Shown here: positions 8,369 to 17,677 of the stretch, piece after piece
Layout: the number at the start of each line of letters is the position of its first letter
How positions within the stretch are numbered: position 1 is the stretch's first letter
Assembly: GCF_014640435.1 (NCBI RefSeq)
Contig: NZ_BMGY01000030.1
Coordinates: 1 to 55,799, forward strand
DNA: 55,799 nt
DNA from: Hymenobacter frigidus
GTDB taxonomy: Bacteria; Bacteroidota; Bacteroidia; Cytophagales; Hymenobacteraceae
Direction: 5' to 3'
Notes under the pieces: model-generated
Databases searched by the model: none
The model's input: only the letters and a program-made list of their open reading frames with translations
Told to the model about the DNA's origin: nothing
Program-made: the position numbers and the translations under genes

Positions 8369-8395
8369 TTGCAGCCGATGGGTTACCGCCGGGTA

Positions 8396-8749
8396 CTATT
8401 TAGCAGCTTTCTCAGCGTGCGCCAACAGGTCGCTGCCGTGGCGGCGGAGGAGGTCGGCCAGTTCCACCAAGGGCTTTTGCAGGTCGGCAGAGGCTTGGGC
8501 ACTCGCCTCACTGGTCTGATTGCCCAGCATGGTGAGCGAATTGCCGATGGCGCGGGCACTTAGGGCGCCACCGCTGAGCAGCGACTGCAGGTTGCCGATT
8601 TCGCGGGCAATGTCCTGTAGACCGGGCTGGCCACTTTGCAGAAACTGCTGCTGCCAGGTTTCGGTGTTGTCCATGGCCGAGCCCAGAGGCAAGCTGGTGA
8701 GGCCGTTTTTGAGGGCGCTAACGGTGGCAAGAAGGTGGTCTGAAGGCAT
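8396..8749 (-). CDS. Hypothetical helical protein
   Basis: The protein has 117 residues with no signal peptide or transmembrane segment. It is rich in Leu, Ala, Gln and Ser and should be all-helical (GLQDIAREIGNLQSLLSGGA, then LVELADLLRRHGSDLLAHAE). I do not recognise the family. The ATG at 8749 is favoured over an upstream ATG because the extra 19 residues look non-coding. It lies downstream of uvsE on the same strand with a gap of about 80 bases to the uvsE stop, and could be read through from it. Confidence 0.6.
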   Translation of the reverse strand: MPSDHLLATVSALKNGLTSLPLGSAMDNTETWQQQFLQSGQPGLQDIAREIGNLQSLLSGGALSARAIGNSLTMLGNQTSEASAQASADLQKPLVELADLLRRHGSDLLAHAEKAAK

Positions 8750-8828
8750 GTTTTTGATGTAAAAATGTGAAGGTGTACTGATGTAAACGGGGTCGGTTTC
8801 TGCCAAGTCCGCAAGGCTGGTTGGCTAT

Positions 8829-9818
8829 TTATTCACTGCTCACGGCCTTTTTGGCGCGCCGAACTTTGGGCGGCGCATTTGGGTCGGGCGGCAGGCTTAG
8901 GGGCGGACTGGGGATGTTGGGGGCGGGAACACTCAGGCCCAACTCACGCAGAATGGTTACGGCACGCAACGCGCTGGCTTCCTTGTTCTTAATTTCCAGC
9001 ATCAGGTCCATGTCCAGACCGTGAAATTCCTGCAGGAAGCGGCGAAACTGGTCGTCGACCAAATCATCGGCGTGCTTGCCTTTGCGCTCGCCCAGCGCCT
9101 GCGAGCTGTAATCCATCATGGGCACGCCGTCGGCGGTGGGGTGCCAGGTGGCGGCGGCCAGGCGCAACGCCTCGGCCATAGGTTCGCCATGGTTGAGGCA
9201 TTCGTGGTGGAAATTATCGAACAGAATGGGTACGCCGGTTTCGGCATGCAGCCGCAGGCAGTCGCGCAAGGGAAACAGCCGGTCGTCGTTTTCCACCACC
9301 ACCCGGGCCTTCACGGCCGCGGGCAAGGTAGCGTGCACCGCCGCAAACCGGCTCAGGGCCAGTTCCCGGTCGCCATACAGTCCGCCCACGTGAATCTGGA
9401 GCTTAGCGGTGCCATCGAGGCCCATCAAATCCAGCATCGAACCCTGATAAATCAGCTCCTGAATGCTGCGCTGCACAATGTCGACGCTGGGCGAATTAAG
9501 CACCACAAACTGGTCGGGATGGAAGCTCACCCGCAGATTATTAGCCTTGATGTAGTCGCCAATTACCTGGAAATCGGCCGCGAAATGGGTCTGCCAGGGA
9601 AAAGTATTGATGGGGTGCGAGCCGAAAGGCACAATGCCCGAGCCCATCCGAAAAAAGAGCAGGCCTTGGGCCACGTTCCATGCCAGCATCCGGCGCAGGC
9701 AAGCGAGGTTAGCCGTCACGGCCGCTACCAGCCGCTCGTCGGCGTACGAGGCCAACCGAAAGGTATTGGCGGCGCTGCAGTCCATCGCCTCGTTCACGCA
9801 AGGATACCCAATTTTCAT
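8829..9818 (-). CDS. uvsE: UV DNA damage endonuclease UvsE
   Basis: The 329-residue protein matches the UvdE/UvsE family of TIM-barrel endonucleases, which nick DNA 5' of cyclobutane dimers, 6-4 photoproducts and abasic sites in an alternative excision repair pathway. Visible family motifs are the N-terminal MKIGYPCVN, FFRMGSGIVPFGSHP, LRVSFHPDQFVVLNSP with the metal-ligand His, LQIHVGGLYGD, ARVVVENDD and PILFDNFHHECLN with His ligands. The C-terminus is a short Pro-rich, basic tail. The length is in the usual range. It starts at an ATG and stands alone apart from a possible link to the small downstream gene. Confidence 0.93.
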   Translation of the reverse strand: MKIGYPCVNEAMDCSAANTFRLASYADERLVAAVTANLACLRRMLAWNVAQGLLFFRMGSGIVPFGSHPINTFPWQTHFAADFQVIGDYIKANNLRVSFHPDQFVVLNSPSVDIVQRSIQELIYQGSMLDLMGLDGTAKLQIHVGGLYGDRELALSRFAAVHATLPAAVKARVVVENDDRLFPLRDCLRLHAETGVPILFDNFHHECLNHGEPMAEALRLAAATWHPTADGVPMMDYSSQALGERKGKHADDLVDDQFRRFLQEFHGLDMDLMLEIKNKEASALRAVTILRELGLSVPAPNIPSPPLSLPPDPNAPPKVRRAKKAVSSE

Positions 9819-9908
9819 ACCCTAGGCTTACGGCAAGGGCTGAAGATGGGTTGGCAATGAAGGTAGTGACGGCTAAACCAGCCCGTCATGTTCAATTTTA
9901 GTGAAGGC

Positions 9909-10610
9909 TTATTGGTCGTAGCCGCGATTGTCGCGGAAGGCCTTGTTATACTCGGCGCGGACCTTGCGGGCCTTTTCGGCTTTCTGGTTGGCTTCAATCT
10001 CCTCCATCTTGCGGCGCTGCTTGCCCTCGCGCGAAAATTGGTCGTAAATCAGGCTGATGGGGCTTTGAATGGTGGGCACCGGCATTTTGGGCGCAGTGGT
10101 GTCCACGGCAAACAACGGCTTGGGCTTGGGGGGGCGCTTGGCCCCGCTCGCCACGGGCACGGGCGGCCGTTTCATGTTGCGCAGCGCCCGGTTGATGATG
10201 GCGCGGTCGGGCCGGTCGGCGATTACCTGCACTTCGCCCAGGCGCACGCTGTCGCGGGCCAACTGAATGCGCACTACCAGCTGCGAGAGGCCCGTGCCGC
10301 CCAGCGCCATTCGCTGGGTTTTATAGCCCAGGGCCCGGAACAGAACGGTATCGGTGGTCAATACGTCGATGGTGAAGTCGCCGGTGGTGCTCGTGACCAC
10401 GCCGCGGCGCGTGCGCTGCACCTGCACGGTAACCCCCGGAATAGACAGGCGCGTACCGGCCTCACTCACCGAGCCGCTCACGCGCACTTGCTGCGCCTGG
10501 ACGTATCCCGTGCCCACACCTGCCAGCAGCCACACGGCTACCAGCAGACTCAGCCCCCGGCCCAGCCGGCCCCAGCCGGCCCACACACGAAACAATACTT
10601 CGACAGCCAT
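9909..10610 (-). CDS. Secreted carboxypeptidase-regulatory-like domain protein
   Basis: The protein has about 233 residues. An N-terminal hydrophobic segment (LSLLVAVWLLAGVGTGYVQA) acts as signal peptide. Residues about 40-120 form a CarboxypepD_reg-like beta-sandwich (VRVSGSVSEAGTRLSIPGVT, then STTGDFTIDV and VLFRALGYKTQRM), the module often found at the N-terminus of SusC-type receptors. No receptor barrel follows. The rest is Pro/Lys-rich and ends in a charged helix (KMEEIEANQKAEKARKVRAE). The first in-frame codon is a TTG, so the ATG at 10610 is used. It is probably periplasmic or outer-membrane associated. The exact role is unknown. Confidence 0.72.
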   Translation of the reverse strand: MAVEVLFRVWAGWGRLGRGLSLLVAVWLLAGVGTGYVQAQQVRVSGSVSEAGTRLSIPGVTVQVQRTRRGVVTSTTGDFTIDVLTTDTVLFRALGYKTQRMALGGTGLSQLVVRIQLARDSVRLGEVQVIADRPDRAIINRALRNMKRPPVPVASGAKRPPKPKPLFAVDTTAPKMPVPTIQSPISLIYDQFSREGKQRRKMEEIEANQKAEKARKVRAEYNKAFRDNRGYDQ

Positions 10611-10659
10611 CAATCAGATTAACGCAACGCTACCACAAAGTAGCAACCCATAGAGCCAA

Positions 10660-10691
10660 AAAAAGCCCGCGCCGTTGCAGGCGCGGGCTGG
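10660..10691 (-). terminator. Intrinsic terminator
   Basis: AGCCCGCGCC pairs with GGCGCGGGCT around GTTGCA. Seven A residues on the left give a U-run on minus-strand transcripts, so it ends the lipoprotein gene that stops at 10719. Confidence 0.85.
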
Positions 10692-10718
10692 AAACACGGG
10701 GCCAGAGGCCGCCGTTCA

Positions 10719-11390
10719 CTATTCCATTTTGGTTTTTTCGCCTTCAGCGGGCTTCATTTTTACGGTGCCATCATCGCCGTCTACTTTGGTTTTGTTGCCC
10801 GCAGCGTCTTTGATTTTGATGTCGCCATCGGCTTTCACCTTGATTTTTCCGCCTTCACCGGCATCCATCGACTTCATGTTGCTGCTGGTACTGCCCGACG
10901 ACATGGCGTCGGCGGAAGTGTTATCCGTGGTCGACATGGTCGAGGCATCGGGCGTGTAGCTGTTGTCGTAGTCGTAGTACGTCGAACGGCTCGCCTCGTA
11001 GGCCTGGTACTGCGTGGGGTCCGTGAACACGGTCTTGAACTCGGTATCGGTTTCCATATTGGCCTCCCGCATGGCGGCGGCCATGCCGGTGGTGTCGGCA
11101 GTGTACCGGGTGCTCATCTCGTTCATGCGCTTGTAGCGGTTCACGTACACGGTGCGGATTTTGGCTTTCGTAGCCTCATCCGTGATTTTCATATCGGCCA
11201 CCATTTTGTTGGCAATGCGCTGGGCGCGGGCGTTCATGTCGGCTTCCGACATGGCGGTGGTAGTCGTCGTGGTCGTTGTCGTGGTGGTGCCGTCGGCAGG
11301 GACAGTGGTTACCTCGGTGGTTTTTTCCTGCGAGCAGGAAGCCAGCGAAAGGGCAGCAGCACCCGCGAGAATCAACAGGGAATTTTTCAT
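10719..11390 (-). CDS. Lipoprotein with poly-Thr linker and Lys/Asp-rich tail
   Basis: This 223-residue predicted lipoprotein has a lipobox LSLASC near residue 19, then a run of eleven Thr as linker. A helical segment follows (EADMNARAQRIANKMVADMK, then RTVYVNRYKRMNEMSTRY) that loosely resembles Spy/CpxP-like stress proteins. A Ser/Thr/Asp-rich linker comes next. The C-terminus repeats G-x-I/V-K-x-K units (GGKIKVKADGDIKIKDAAG) and ends EGEKTKME. The ATG at 11390 is chosen because it sets the lipoprotein signal at the N-terminus. No enzymatic motif is seen. It is probably periplasmic and envelope-associated. Confidence 0.72.
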   Translation of the reverse strand: MKNSLLILAGAAALSLASCSQEKTTEVTTVPADGTTTTTTTTTTTAMSEADMNARAQRIANKMVADMKITDEATKAKIRTVYVNRYKRMNEMSTRYTADTTGMAAAMREANMETDTEFKTVFTDPTQYQAYEASRSTYYDYDNSYTPDASTMSTTDNTSADAMSSGSTSSNMKSMDAGEGGKIKVKADGDIKIKDAAGNKTKVDGDDGTVKMKPAEGEKTKME

Positions 11391-11498
11391 AAAGAAGAAA
11401 GGGGGATTGAGAAAAGCAGACCGTAAGTCGGTTTGGGGGCGCTTTACGGCGATGTTCCTGCAGATGTTGTCATTACCCTTTCCCAAGCATCTGATTAC

Positions 11499-12737
11499 TT
11501 AGGCGCGGCGTAATTCAAATACCGTAATTTCCGGCAAGAAACCCACCCGGCCGGGGTATCCCAAAAAGCCCAGCCCCACGTTGACGTACAGCTTTTGGCG
11601 GCCCTGCTCGTAGAGGCCGGCCCACTGCTTATACACGTATTTCACCGGGCTCCACTTCAGAAAGGGCAGATTCACGCCGAACTGCATGCCGTGGGTGTGG
11701 CCGCTAAGGGTGAGGTCGATATCGGGGTAGTTGAGCACCTGCGCTTCCCAGTGCGAAGGGTCGTGCGAGAGCAGGATTTTGAACGGCGCGTCGCCGCTCG
11801 CGGCGTGGGCCTGGGGCAGGTTGCCGTGCTTGGGGAAGTTGGCGTGGCTGCTCCAGTTCTGCACGCCCAGCACCGAGATTTTATCATCGCCCCGCGTGAT
11901 GGTGTGGCTGGTATCGTTGAGCAGCGTCCAGCCGATTTTGGCGTGGTTCTGCATCAGCCGCTCCAGGTTGGCGCGTTTTTCGGCGGGGCTTTCCCACTGC
12001 ACGTAGTCGCCGTAGTCGTGGTTGCCGAGGCTGGAAAAAATGGGCAGTTCGGACCTTATTTGCTGCAGGGCCGGGATGTGCGGCTCCACCTCGGTGGCAC
12101 GGTTGTTCACCAGGTCGCCGGTCATCAGAATAAGGTCGGCCCCCTGCCGGTTTATCATGGCCACGGCCCGCTCCAGCGGCTCCGTCGAGTTGAAGCTGCC
12201 GGTGTGCAGGTCGGAAATCTGCAGCACTTTGAAGCCATCGAAAGCCAGTGGCAGGTTGGGGTAGCGCAAGGTCACGCGGCGCACCGTGTAATCGGTACCG
12301 CCCTTCGCCATGCCCCAGAGCAGCGCAAAAAACGGGATGGCTCCCAGTCCCAGCGCCAATTTGGCCAGGAATTCGCTGCGCGGAATGGCCTCACCCACGC
12401 TCCCGGCGGGCCGCGTGGCCGCGCCCACGCCCCAGCGGCCCAGGCGCGTGAGGTCCTCCAGCAATAGCGGCAGCAGCATGAGCAGCTTGGCCCCCAGCAG
12501 CAGCAGCGGCAGGCTCATGAGGTAGCTTTTTAGCACGGTGTTGCCAGTCTGGCGCGTCGAGCCCGCCCAAAATGCCAGCCCCCAGACGCCCACCGTGAGC
12601 AGCCAGTAGGCCACGGCCGCGCCACGCCGAGCATTAGGCGATAGGTGCTGCGCCACCGTACGAACGGCTTGGTAACCATACCACTCGGCCAGCACTATTG
12701 CGGCCAGCATTAACCATAAAACCAACGGATTTCGCAT
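11499..12737 (-). CDS. Membrane-anchored metallophosphoesterase
   Basis: The 412-residue protein has four hydrophobic segments in the first 150 residues, followed by a calcineurin-like phosphoesterase domain of the YaeI/YkuE type. All metal motifs are present in order: LQISDLHTGSF (DxH), LMTGDLVNN (GD), SSLGNHDYGDY (GNHD), LLSHDPSHW (H) and LSGHTHGMQFG (GHxH). The family includes enzymes acting on UDP-diacylglucosamine-like or other phosphate esters at the membrane. The substrate here is not known. Start ATG 12737. It is divergent from radC with a gap of about 125 bases that must hold both promoters. Confidence 0.88.
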   Translation of the reverse strand: MRNPLVLWLMLAAIVLAEWYGYQAVRTVAQHLSPNARRGAAVAYWLLTVGVWGLAFWAGSTRQTGNTVLKSYLMSLPLLLLGAKLLMLLPLLLEDLTRLGRWGVGAATRPAGSVGEAIPRSEFLAKLALGLGAIPFFALLWGMAKGGTDYTVRRVTLRYPNLPLAFDGFKVLQISDLHTGSFNSTEPLERAVAMINRQGADLILMTGDLVNNRATEVEPHIPALQQIRSELPIFSSLGNHDYGDYVQWESPAEKRANLERLMQNHAKIGWTLLNDTSHTITRGDDKISVLGVQNWSSHANFPKHGNLPQAHAASGDAPFKILLSHDPSHWEAQVLNYPDIDLTLSGHTHGMQFGVNLPFLKWSPVKYVYKQWAGLYEQGRQKLYVNVGLGFLGYPGRVGFLPEITVFELRRA

Positions 12738-12862
12738 AAATAAATTTGAGTCAGATTAAGCCGTTACACCTTAGTGCACCAGCAGCTTCGGGGCTTAAAC
12801 GCGCCCGGCCGCCTTTTGCTTTACATTTAATTCGCTTTTTACATTCTACCCCACTGCGCCGC

Positions 12863-13621
12863 ATGGAAAATCCTGCCCCACTGCCCAACTCCGCGGCCCT
12901 CCCGGCCGCAGCCGCTGCCCCACCCTACGCCGCGCCCGGCGCGCTGGGCATCAAGAGCTGGGCTGAGGAAGACCGGCCGCGCGAAAAGCTGCAAGCCAAA
13001 GGCCGCGCCGCCCTTTCCGACGCCGAGCTGGTTGCCATTCTGCTGGGCTCGGGCACGGTGAAACTGTCGGCCGTGGACGTGGCCAAGCTCATGCTGCAAG
13101 GCGTGAACAACGACCTCAACGCCCTGGCCCGTGAGAGCGTGAAGCAGCTCTGCCGCCACCCCGGCATCGGCGAGGCCAAGGCCATTGCCGTGGTAGCCGC
13201 CCTGGAGCTGGGCCGCCGCCGCAAGGAAGTCGACGCCGCCTCGCGCACCACCATCACCTGCTCGCGCGACATCTACAACCTGATTCGGCCCAACCTGATG
13301 GACCTGCCCCACGAAGAATTCTGGGTCATTCTCCTGAACCGAGCCAACGTGGTGATGCGCAAAACGGCTATCAGCCGCGGCGGCGTGGCCGGCACGGTAG
13401 CCGACCCCAAAATGATTTTCAAAGAAGCGCTGGAACAGCTGGCCAGCAGCATTATCCTGGTGCACAACCACCCCAGCGGCAACCGCAGCCCCAGCGCCGC
13501 CGATATCCAACTCACCAAGAAACTCAAGGAAGCCGGCAATTTCCTGGATTTGCCCATCCTCGACCACCTCATTTACTCCGACCAAGGCTACTACAGCTTT
13601 GCTGATGAGGGCATGCTGTAG
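12863..13621 (+). CDS. radC: RadC family JAB/MPN domain protein
   Basis: The 252-residue protein begins with an Ala/Pro-rich tail, then the RadC N-terminal helix-hairpin-helix region (IKSWAEEDRPREKLQAKG, LSDAELVAILLGSG and LCRHPGIGEAKAIAVVAALE). The C-terminal JAB domain has the JAMM zinc motif HNHPSGNRSPSAAD, with His201, His203 and Asp214. The ATG at 12863 is preferred over one 39 codons upstream because the extension has no family similarity. RadC is historically called a DNA repair protein, but its biochemical role is unresolved. The length is slightly long for the family because of the Pro/Ala-rich N-terminus. Confidence 0.9.
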   Translation: MENPAPLPNSAALPAAAAAPPYAAPGALGIKSWAEEDRPREKLQAKGRAALSDAELVAILLGSGTVKLSAVDVAKLMLQGVNNDLNALARESVKQLCRHPGIGEAKAIAVVAALELGRRRKEVDAASRTTITCSRDIYNLIRPNLMDLPHEEFWVILLNRANVVMRKTAISRGGVAGTVADPKMIFKEALEQLASSIILVHNHPSGNRSPSAADIQLTKKLKEAGNFLDLPILDHLIYSDQGYYSFADEGML

Positions 13622-13657
13622 TTTTGGTAAAATCACCGTTTTGCTGAACGAGTAGCG

Positions 13658-13688
13658 TTGTGGAATTAGGCGCCAGCGGGCATCTTTG
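13658..13688 (+). promoter_or_regulatory. Bacteroidota-type promoter for the 13751 gene
   Basis: A TTG at 13658-13660 is followed after 20 bases by CATCTTTG (13681-13688), one mismatch from TAnnTTTG. The start codon lies about 60 bases downstream. The spacing fits the -33/-7 architecture of the group. Confidence 0.5.
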
Positions 13689-13750
13689 CCATATCCCCCT
13701 TTGGGCATGGCGTCCTGCTTAGGTGCCGTTGGGACAAGGGTTAACAGTAA

Positions 13751-14284
13751 ATGAAAAAAGTTTTCCTCCTTCTCATGCAGGCAATTCTTCTGACTGCCTC
13801 CTGTGCCAGGATAGACAGGGGACAAAACATTCATGCCGATTTTATGGACTTCGTATATCTCGAAGACCACAATCAATTTGTGTATAAATCCCGCGTCAAT
13901 GCAGTCGCCGATACCGAATTTTTCCTAACCACCCGGTTCAGAGTAAATCTACCCAAGAACTTAAAAAACTGGCAAAGCTCCGGTAATGTATTTGTCTTTG
14001 AGTACGATAAGAAACAAATAATCTATATTCAAGCAGCCTATAAAAACAAGAGCCAGCTCCGGAAACCCACGATACGAGATGTTGACAACCAAGAGATTGA
14101 TGAACGGCTGAGCCCGTACTGGAACGAGAGGAAGTATCACAAAAACACGTTGAAAGGTGGCCAAGCCGGCAGGGTTTCCAAGGTGTACTCCGATGGAAGG
14201 GTGGTGGTGTTATTATACAATGTCAAACAGGAGAACTTTGACCATTTCCTGAGCCTAACAAGCGGGCTAACCTATCTCGACTGA
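13751..14284 (+). CDS. Hypothetical lipoprotein
   Basis: The 177-residue protein begins with a Lys-rich lipoprotein signal (MKKVFLLLMQAILLTASC), with Cys18 as the acylated residue. The mature part mixes beta-prone and charged segments (FVYKSRVNAVADTEFFLTTR, KIIYIQ-like KKQIIYIQAAYKNK). No known domain is recognised. The gene is noticeably more AT-rich than its neighbours and stands alone between a promoter-like site and the convergent M1 peptidase gene. This could mean a horizontally acquired or fast-evolving envelope protein. Confidence 0.68.
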   Translation: MKKVFLLLMQAILLTASCARIDRGQNIHADFMDFVYLEDHNQFVYKSRVNAVADTEFFLTTRFRVNLPKNLKNWQSSGNVFVFEYDKKQIIYIQAAYKNKSQLRKPTIRDVDNQEIDERLSPYWNERKYHKNTLKGGQAGRVSKVYSDGRVVVLLYNVKQENFDHFLSLTSGLTYLD

Positions 14285-14469
14285 GAAAAGGCTCCTTTTT
14301 ATGAACACTATCTTAAACCTCTGTAGAATTTTGCAAATTGTGACCTCAACTCCATAAAAGTTTAAGAAACTGGTTCATCCTTTAAAGTTTAGTCAAGCAG
14401 CTTTCGAGATGAGTTTCGCAAACTCCATTTCCTACACTTATACGGCCAGTCTTCCCTCAAGCGAGCCCG

Positions 14470-16932
14470 CTACTTCGCGGCCCGAATCTCCGCCACGGCC
14501 TGCTCTACCAGCCCGGCGGCGTGGGCGGCGTGGGCCCCGGCCGCCTGGCGCGCCTGAACCTGGCGTAGCAGCCCGATGATTCGTTCGGAATCGATAAACG
14601 CCTTGAATTCCACCGTCAGGTCTTTGATGCGCGCAATGCCTTGGTTTAGGGCCGTAGCATCATCAAGGTGGCCGAGGAACTCACCAATACCGGGCAGCAT
14701 GTTGAAACGGCCGCTGGGGTCGGCGGCATCGTACTTGGCCAGCACCAACGGCCATTGTGCCGGGCCGCCCGCCTGACCGTATACATTCACCATAGCCGTA
14801 GTCAGGGCGCCTTTGTTATCGGCTTCAAAAGCCGTGGCGCGGGCCAGCGCCTGCGCCGGATTCAAAGGCAACAGCCCTTGCAGCGCCGCCGCCTGCACCC
14901 GGTACGACTTGCTCTCCATCGCCTTAGTGAATAGCGTAGCGTAGCGCTTTTCCTGCAAAGTGCCCAGCGCCATGAGGGCAGCGGCCTGCACCGGCACCGC
15001 CGAATCGGTGGCGGCCAGCAGGGCCAGCAGCGGCGCGGCGGCTTTGCGCAGCGCCGCGTTTTTGAGGTCTGTGCTTTCCACGGCCAACTGCCGGAGCATA
15101 GGGGATTTATCGCTCAGGCCCGCTACCAGCAGTTGCCGAGCTAGTGGTTCCGTCAGTTGCGCTTGGGCGGCAGCCAGGGCTTCGCGGCGGTCGAGGTAGC
15201 GCGGGGCGTGGCGGTATTGGTAGGCGTATTCGGCCAGGGATTTGTGGTCCTCCTTCTGCCAGACCAGCACTTTTTCCGCGTCCACGTTCACCAAATCCGG
15301 CTTGGCAGCGGCTGGGAAATACAGCGTGTCCACGGCGTGGCGCAGGGTGGCGGCGTAGCGCTGGGCGCGGCCGTTGGTATAAATATCCACCTTGAGCGGC
15401 AGCACAAACGGCCGCACGGCCTGAGTCTGACGCACCACCACGGCCTGCCGCTGGCGAGCCGCATCCCACTGGTAGTCAATGGTGACGATAGGGTGACCTG
15501 CGCCATAATACCACTGATTAAAAAACCAGTTCAAGTCGCGGCCCGAAGCTTCTTCCAGCGCCAGTCGCAGTTGGTGCGGCTCGCCGGTGCCAAAAGCGTT
15601 TTGCGTGAGGTAGCGTTGCAGGCCCCGGAAAAACACGTCCTCACCCAGCTCGGCCCGCAGCATGTTCAGAATGCTGCCGCCCTTCTGGTAGGTCACGGCG
15701 TCGAACATGTCCTCCTTATCGGCATACTGAAAGCGGGCCAGCGGCTTGGCATAATTGGCCGGGTTGCGGAAGTAGATGCGCAGGCTGCGGTCGGCCTGCG
15801 CGGCGCCGGCATCGGGGCCGTGGGCGTACTCGGCCCACAGCACCTCGCTGAAGTTGGCAAACGACTCGTTCATGGTCAGCGTGCTCCAGCTTTCGCAGGT
15901 CACGTAGTCGCCAAACCAGTGATGGAACAGTTCGTGGGCGATTTCGCGCTCCACGCCCGAATATTCCCAATCCAGCAGCTCGCGGGCCGAACCCTGGGCC
16001 TGCTCCCCGAACAGCGCGGCGGTGGTGTTTTCCATGGCCCCGCTCACGTAGTCGCGGCACGCTATCTGGCTGTATTTATTCCACGGAAACGCCACGCCGA
16101 GGCGTTCGGAGAAAAACTCCAGCATCCGCGGCGTGTCACCGAAAATGGTTTTGGCCTGGGCGGCGTAGCGGGGCTCCAAGTAATAGTTTACCTCCTTGCC
16201 GCGCCAGCTGTCCTGGTAAATTTTGAAGTCGCCCACGGCCAGCATAAACAAATACGGGGCGTGCGGCTGGTCCATTTTCCAGGTGTCGGTGCGCAGGCCG
16301 GGGCCGGCGGGCGCTTGCGCGGTGAGCTGGCCATTGCTGAGCGTGACGTACTTGGCGGGCACGGTCAAGCTGATTTCGGACGTGGTTTTCTGGTTGGGCC
16401 GGTCAATGGTCGGAAACCAAACCGAGCTGGCTTCCGACTCGCCCTGCGTCCAGATTTGCACCGGCTTGCCGCTCACCGCGCTGTCGGGGTTGATGAAATA
16501 CAGTCCTTTGGCACCGCGAATGGCCGCGCTGCCCCTGGCCCCCAGCTCATCGGGCTTGGCCGTGTATTCGATGTAAACGGTGTAGGGCTGGTTTGCCGGT
16601 ATCATCCGACCCAGGTGCACCAGCAGCTGCCGCTGGTCGTAATCAAATTTCAACGGCTGCTGGCCAGCGCCCTGCAGCAGCGCCACTGCTTTAATGTCCA
16701 TGCCTTTGGCATCGAGCCGCAGCGAATCGATGGCGGTGGCGTGGGGTTTCAGCGTGAGCCACTCCTTGCCGTAGGCGTAGCGCCTGGCGTAATCGAACCG
16801 CAAATCGAGCTTGGTGTGCACCAAGTCGTTTACTTTGCGCTCGGTAGCGCGGTACGTGGTGGCAGTGGGCTGTTGGGCCGCCGCGGTAGCGGCCCAGCCC
16901 AGCCAGAGGGCCAGCAGCAAGGATTTTCGCAT
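14470..16932 (-). CDS. M1 family zinc aminopeptidase with C-terminal HEAT-like repeats
   Basis: The 820-residue exported peptidase has a signal peptide (MRKSLLLALWLGWAATAAAQ), an N-terminal beta-domain, and the aminopeptidase exopeptidase motif GAMEN near residue 297. The zinc site is HELFHHW at about 333-339 with a third ligand in NESFANF about 19 residues later. The C-terminal 250 residues are Ala/Leu-rich helical repeats (AAPLLALLAATDSAVPVQAA, then ALMALGTLQEKRYATLF) as in ERAP/APN-type M1 enzymes. It should cleave N-terminal residues from peptides in the periplasm or outside. The ATG at 16932 is chosen because it begins the signal peptide. The gene is divergent from the DUF1684 gene at 17027. 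Confidence 0.92.
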   Translation of the reverse strand: MRKSLLLALWLGWAATAAAQQPTATTYRATERKVNDLVHTKLDLRFDYARRYAYGKEWLTLKPHATAIDSLRLDAKGMDIKAVALLQGAGQQPLKFDYDQRQLLVHLGRMIPANQPYTVYIEYTAKPDELGARGSAAIRGAKGLYFINPDSAVSGKPVQIWTQGESEASSVWFPTIDRPNQKTTSEISLTVPAKYVTLSNGQLTAQAPAGPGLRTDTWKMDQPHAPYLFMLAVGDFKIYQDSWRGKEVNYYLEPRYAAQAKTIFGDTPRMLEFFSERLGVAFPWNKYSQIACRDYVSGAMENTTAALFGEQAQGSARELLDWEYSGVEREIAHELFHHWFGDYVTCESWSTLTMNESFANFSEVLWAEYAHGPDAGAAQADRSLRIYFRNPANYAKPLARFQYADKEDMFDAVTYQKGGSILNMLRAELGEDVFFRGLQRYLTQNAFGTGEPHQLRLALEEASGRDLNWFFNQWYYGAGHPIVTIDYQWDAARQRQAVVVRQTQAVRPFVLPLKVDIYTNGRAQRYAATLRHAVDTLYFPAAAKPDLVNVDAEKVLVWQKEDHKSLAEYAYQYRHAPRYLDRREALAAAQAQLTEPLARQLLVAGLSDKSPMLRQLAVESTDLKNAALRKAAAPLLALLAATDSAVPVQAAALMALGTLQEKRYATLFTKAMESKSYRVQAAALQGLLPLNPAQALARATAFEADNKGALTTAMVNVYGQAGGPAQWPLVLAKYDAADPSGRFNMLPGIGEFLGHLDDATALNQGIARIKDLTVEFKAFIDSERIIGLLRQVQARQAAGAHAAHAAGLVEQAVAEIRAAK

Positions 16933-17026
16933 GAGGCGAACAAGGTAAGAAGGCTGTTGGTAGTGCAGGTTAGCAGCCTGGTTCAATTATTAGCCGACTC
17001 GTTGCCTCGCCATTCAAATAAGTAGC

Positions 17027-17638
17027 ATGATTAAAAAAATAATTTTCGCCGCCGCTGTAATTGGTATTATCTTCTATTGCCTGAGCGACTCCAAGCCCAA
17101 TTCAAGCGCTTATTTAGCGCAACTAAATAAATTTCGCAGCGAGAAGAACCGCAGCTTTCGCCAGTCCGAAGAATCACCGCTATCTACCCCGCAAAAGGCG
17201 AAATTCGATAGCCTGAAATACTATCCCGGCGACCCAGCCCTGATTCCGCACGCCGATGTTTCGCGCAATACTACTCCCGATACCACGCTGCTGCAAATGA
17301 GCGACAACAAATCGGAGAAATACCTGAATTGGGGCCAAGTGAAATTTACCATCAATAATGCGCCGCAGCAATTGCGTATTTATTTGAAAGCCAACGGCAC
17401 CGATTCCACGCTATTTATTCCCTTCACCGACCTCACCAACGGCCGCGAAACCTACGGCGGCGGCCGCTACCTCGACGCGGCCATCCCCAAACTCAACGAA
17501 ACCGAAATAACCCTGGATTTTAACCGCGCCTACAACCCGTTCTGCGCCTACAATAACGCTTATAGCTGCCCCGTCCCACCGGCCGAAAACCGGCTTCCGG
17601 TGGCCATTCCGGTGGGCGAAAAATCGTTTCACGATTAG
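17027..17638 (+). CDS. DUF1684 family protein
   Basis: The 203-residue protein has an N-terminal hydrophobic anchor (IIFAAAVIGIIFYCLSDS), possibly a lipoprotein signal with Cys18. The DUF1684 signature is near the end: FIPFTDLTNGRETYGGGRYL, LDFNRAYNPFCAYN, SCPVPPAENRLPVAIPVGEK. Function is unknown but the family is widespread and conserved. The N-terminal half is more AT-rich than the C-terminal half. It starts at an ATG shortly after the divergent M1 peptidase start. Confidence 0.88.
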   Translation: MIKKIIFAAAVIGIIFYCLSDSKPNSSAYLAQLNKFRSEKNRSFRQSEESPLSTPQKAKFDSLKYYPGDPALIPHADVSRNTTPDTTLLQMSDNKSEKYLNWGQVKFTINNAPQQLRIYLKANGTDSTLFIPFTDLTNGRETYGGGRYLDAAIPKLNETEITLDFNRAYNPFCAYNNAYSCPVPPAENRLPVAIPVGEKSFHD

Positions 17639-17677
17639 CCCGCAGTAGTTGCCAGGTGGGCAGGTTGGCATGCTGCA

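Noticed and set aside
11260..11300. Microsatellite of GTC/GTG triplets
   Set aside because: It encodes the poly-Thr linker of the lipoprotein using mixed Thr codons, so it is coding low complexity and not a separate repeat element.
15157..17025. 622-codon open frame on the plus strand
   Set aside because: It is antisense to the M1 peptidase gene, whose zinc motif and signal peptide are clear. Rejected as a shadow frame.
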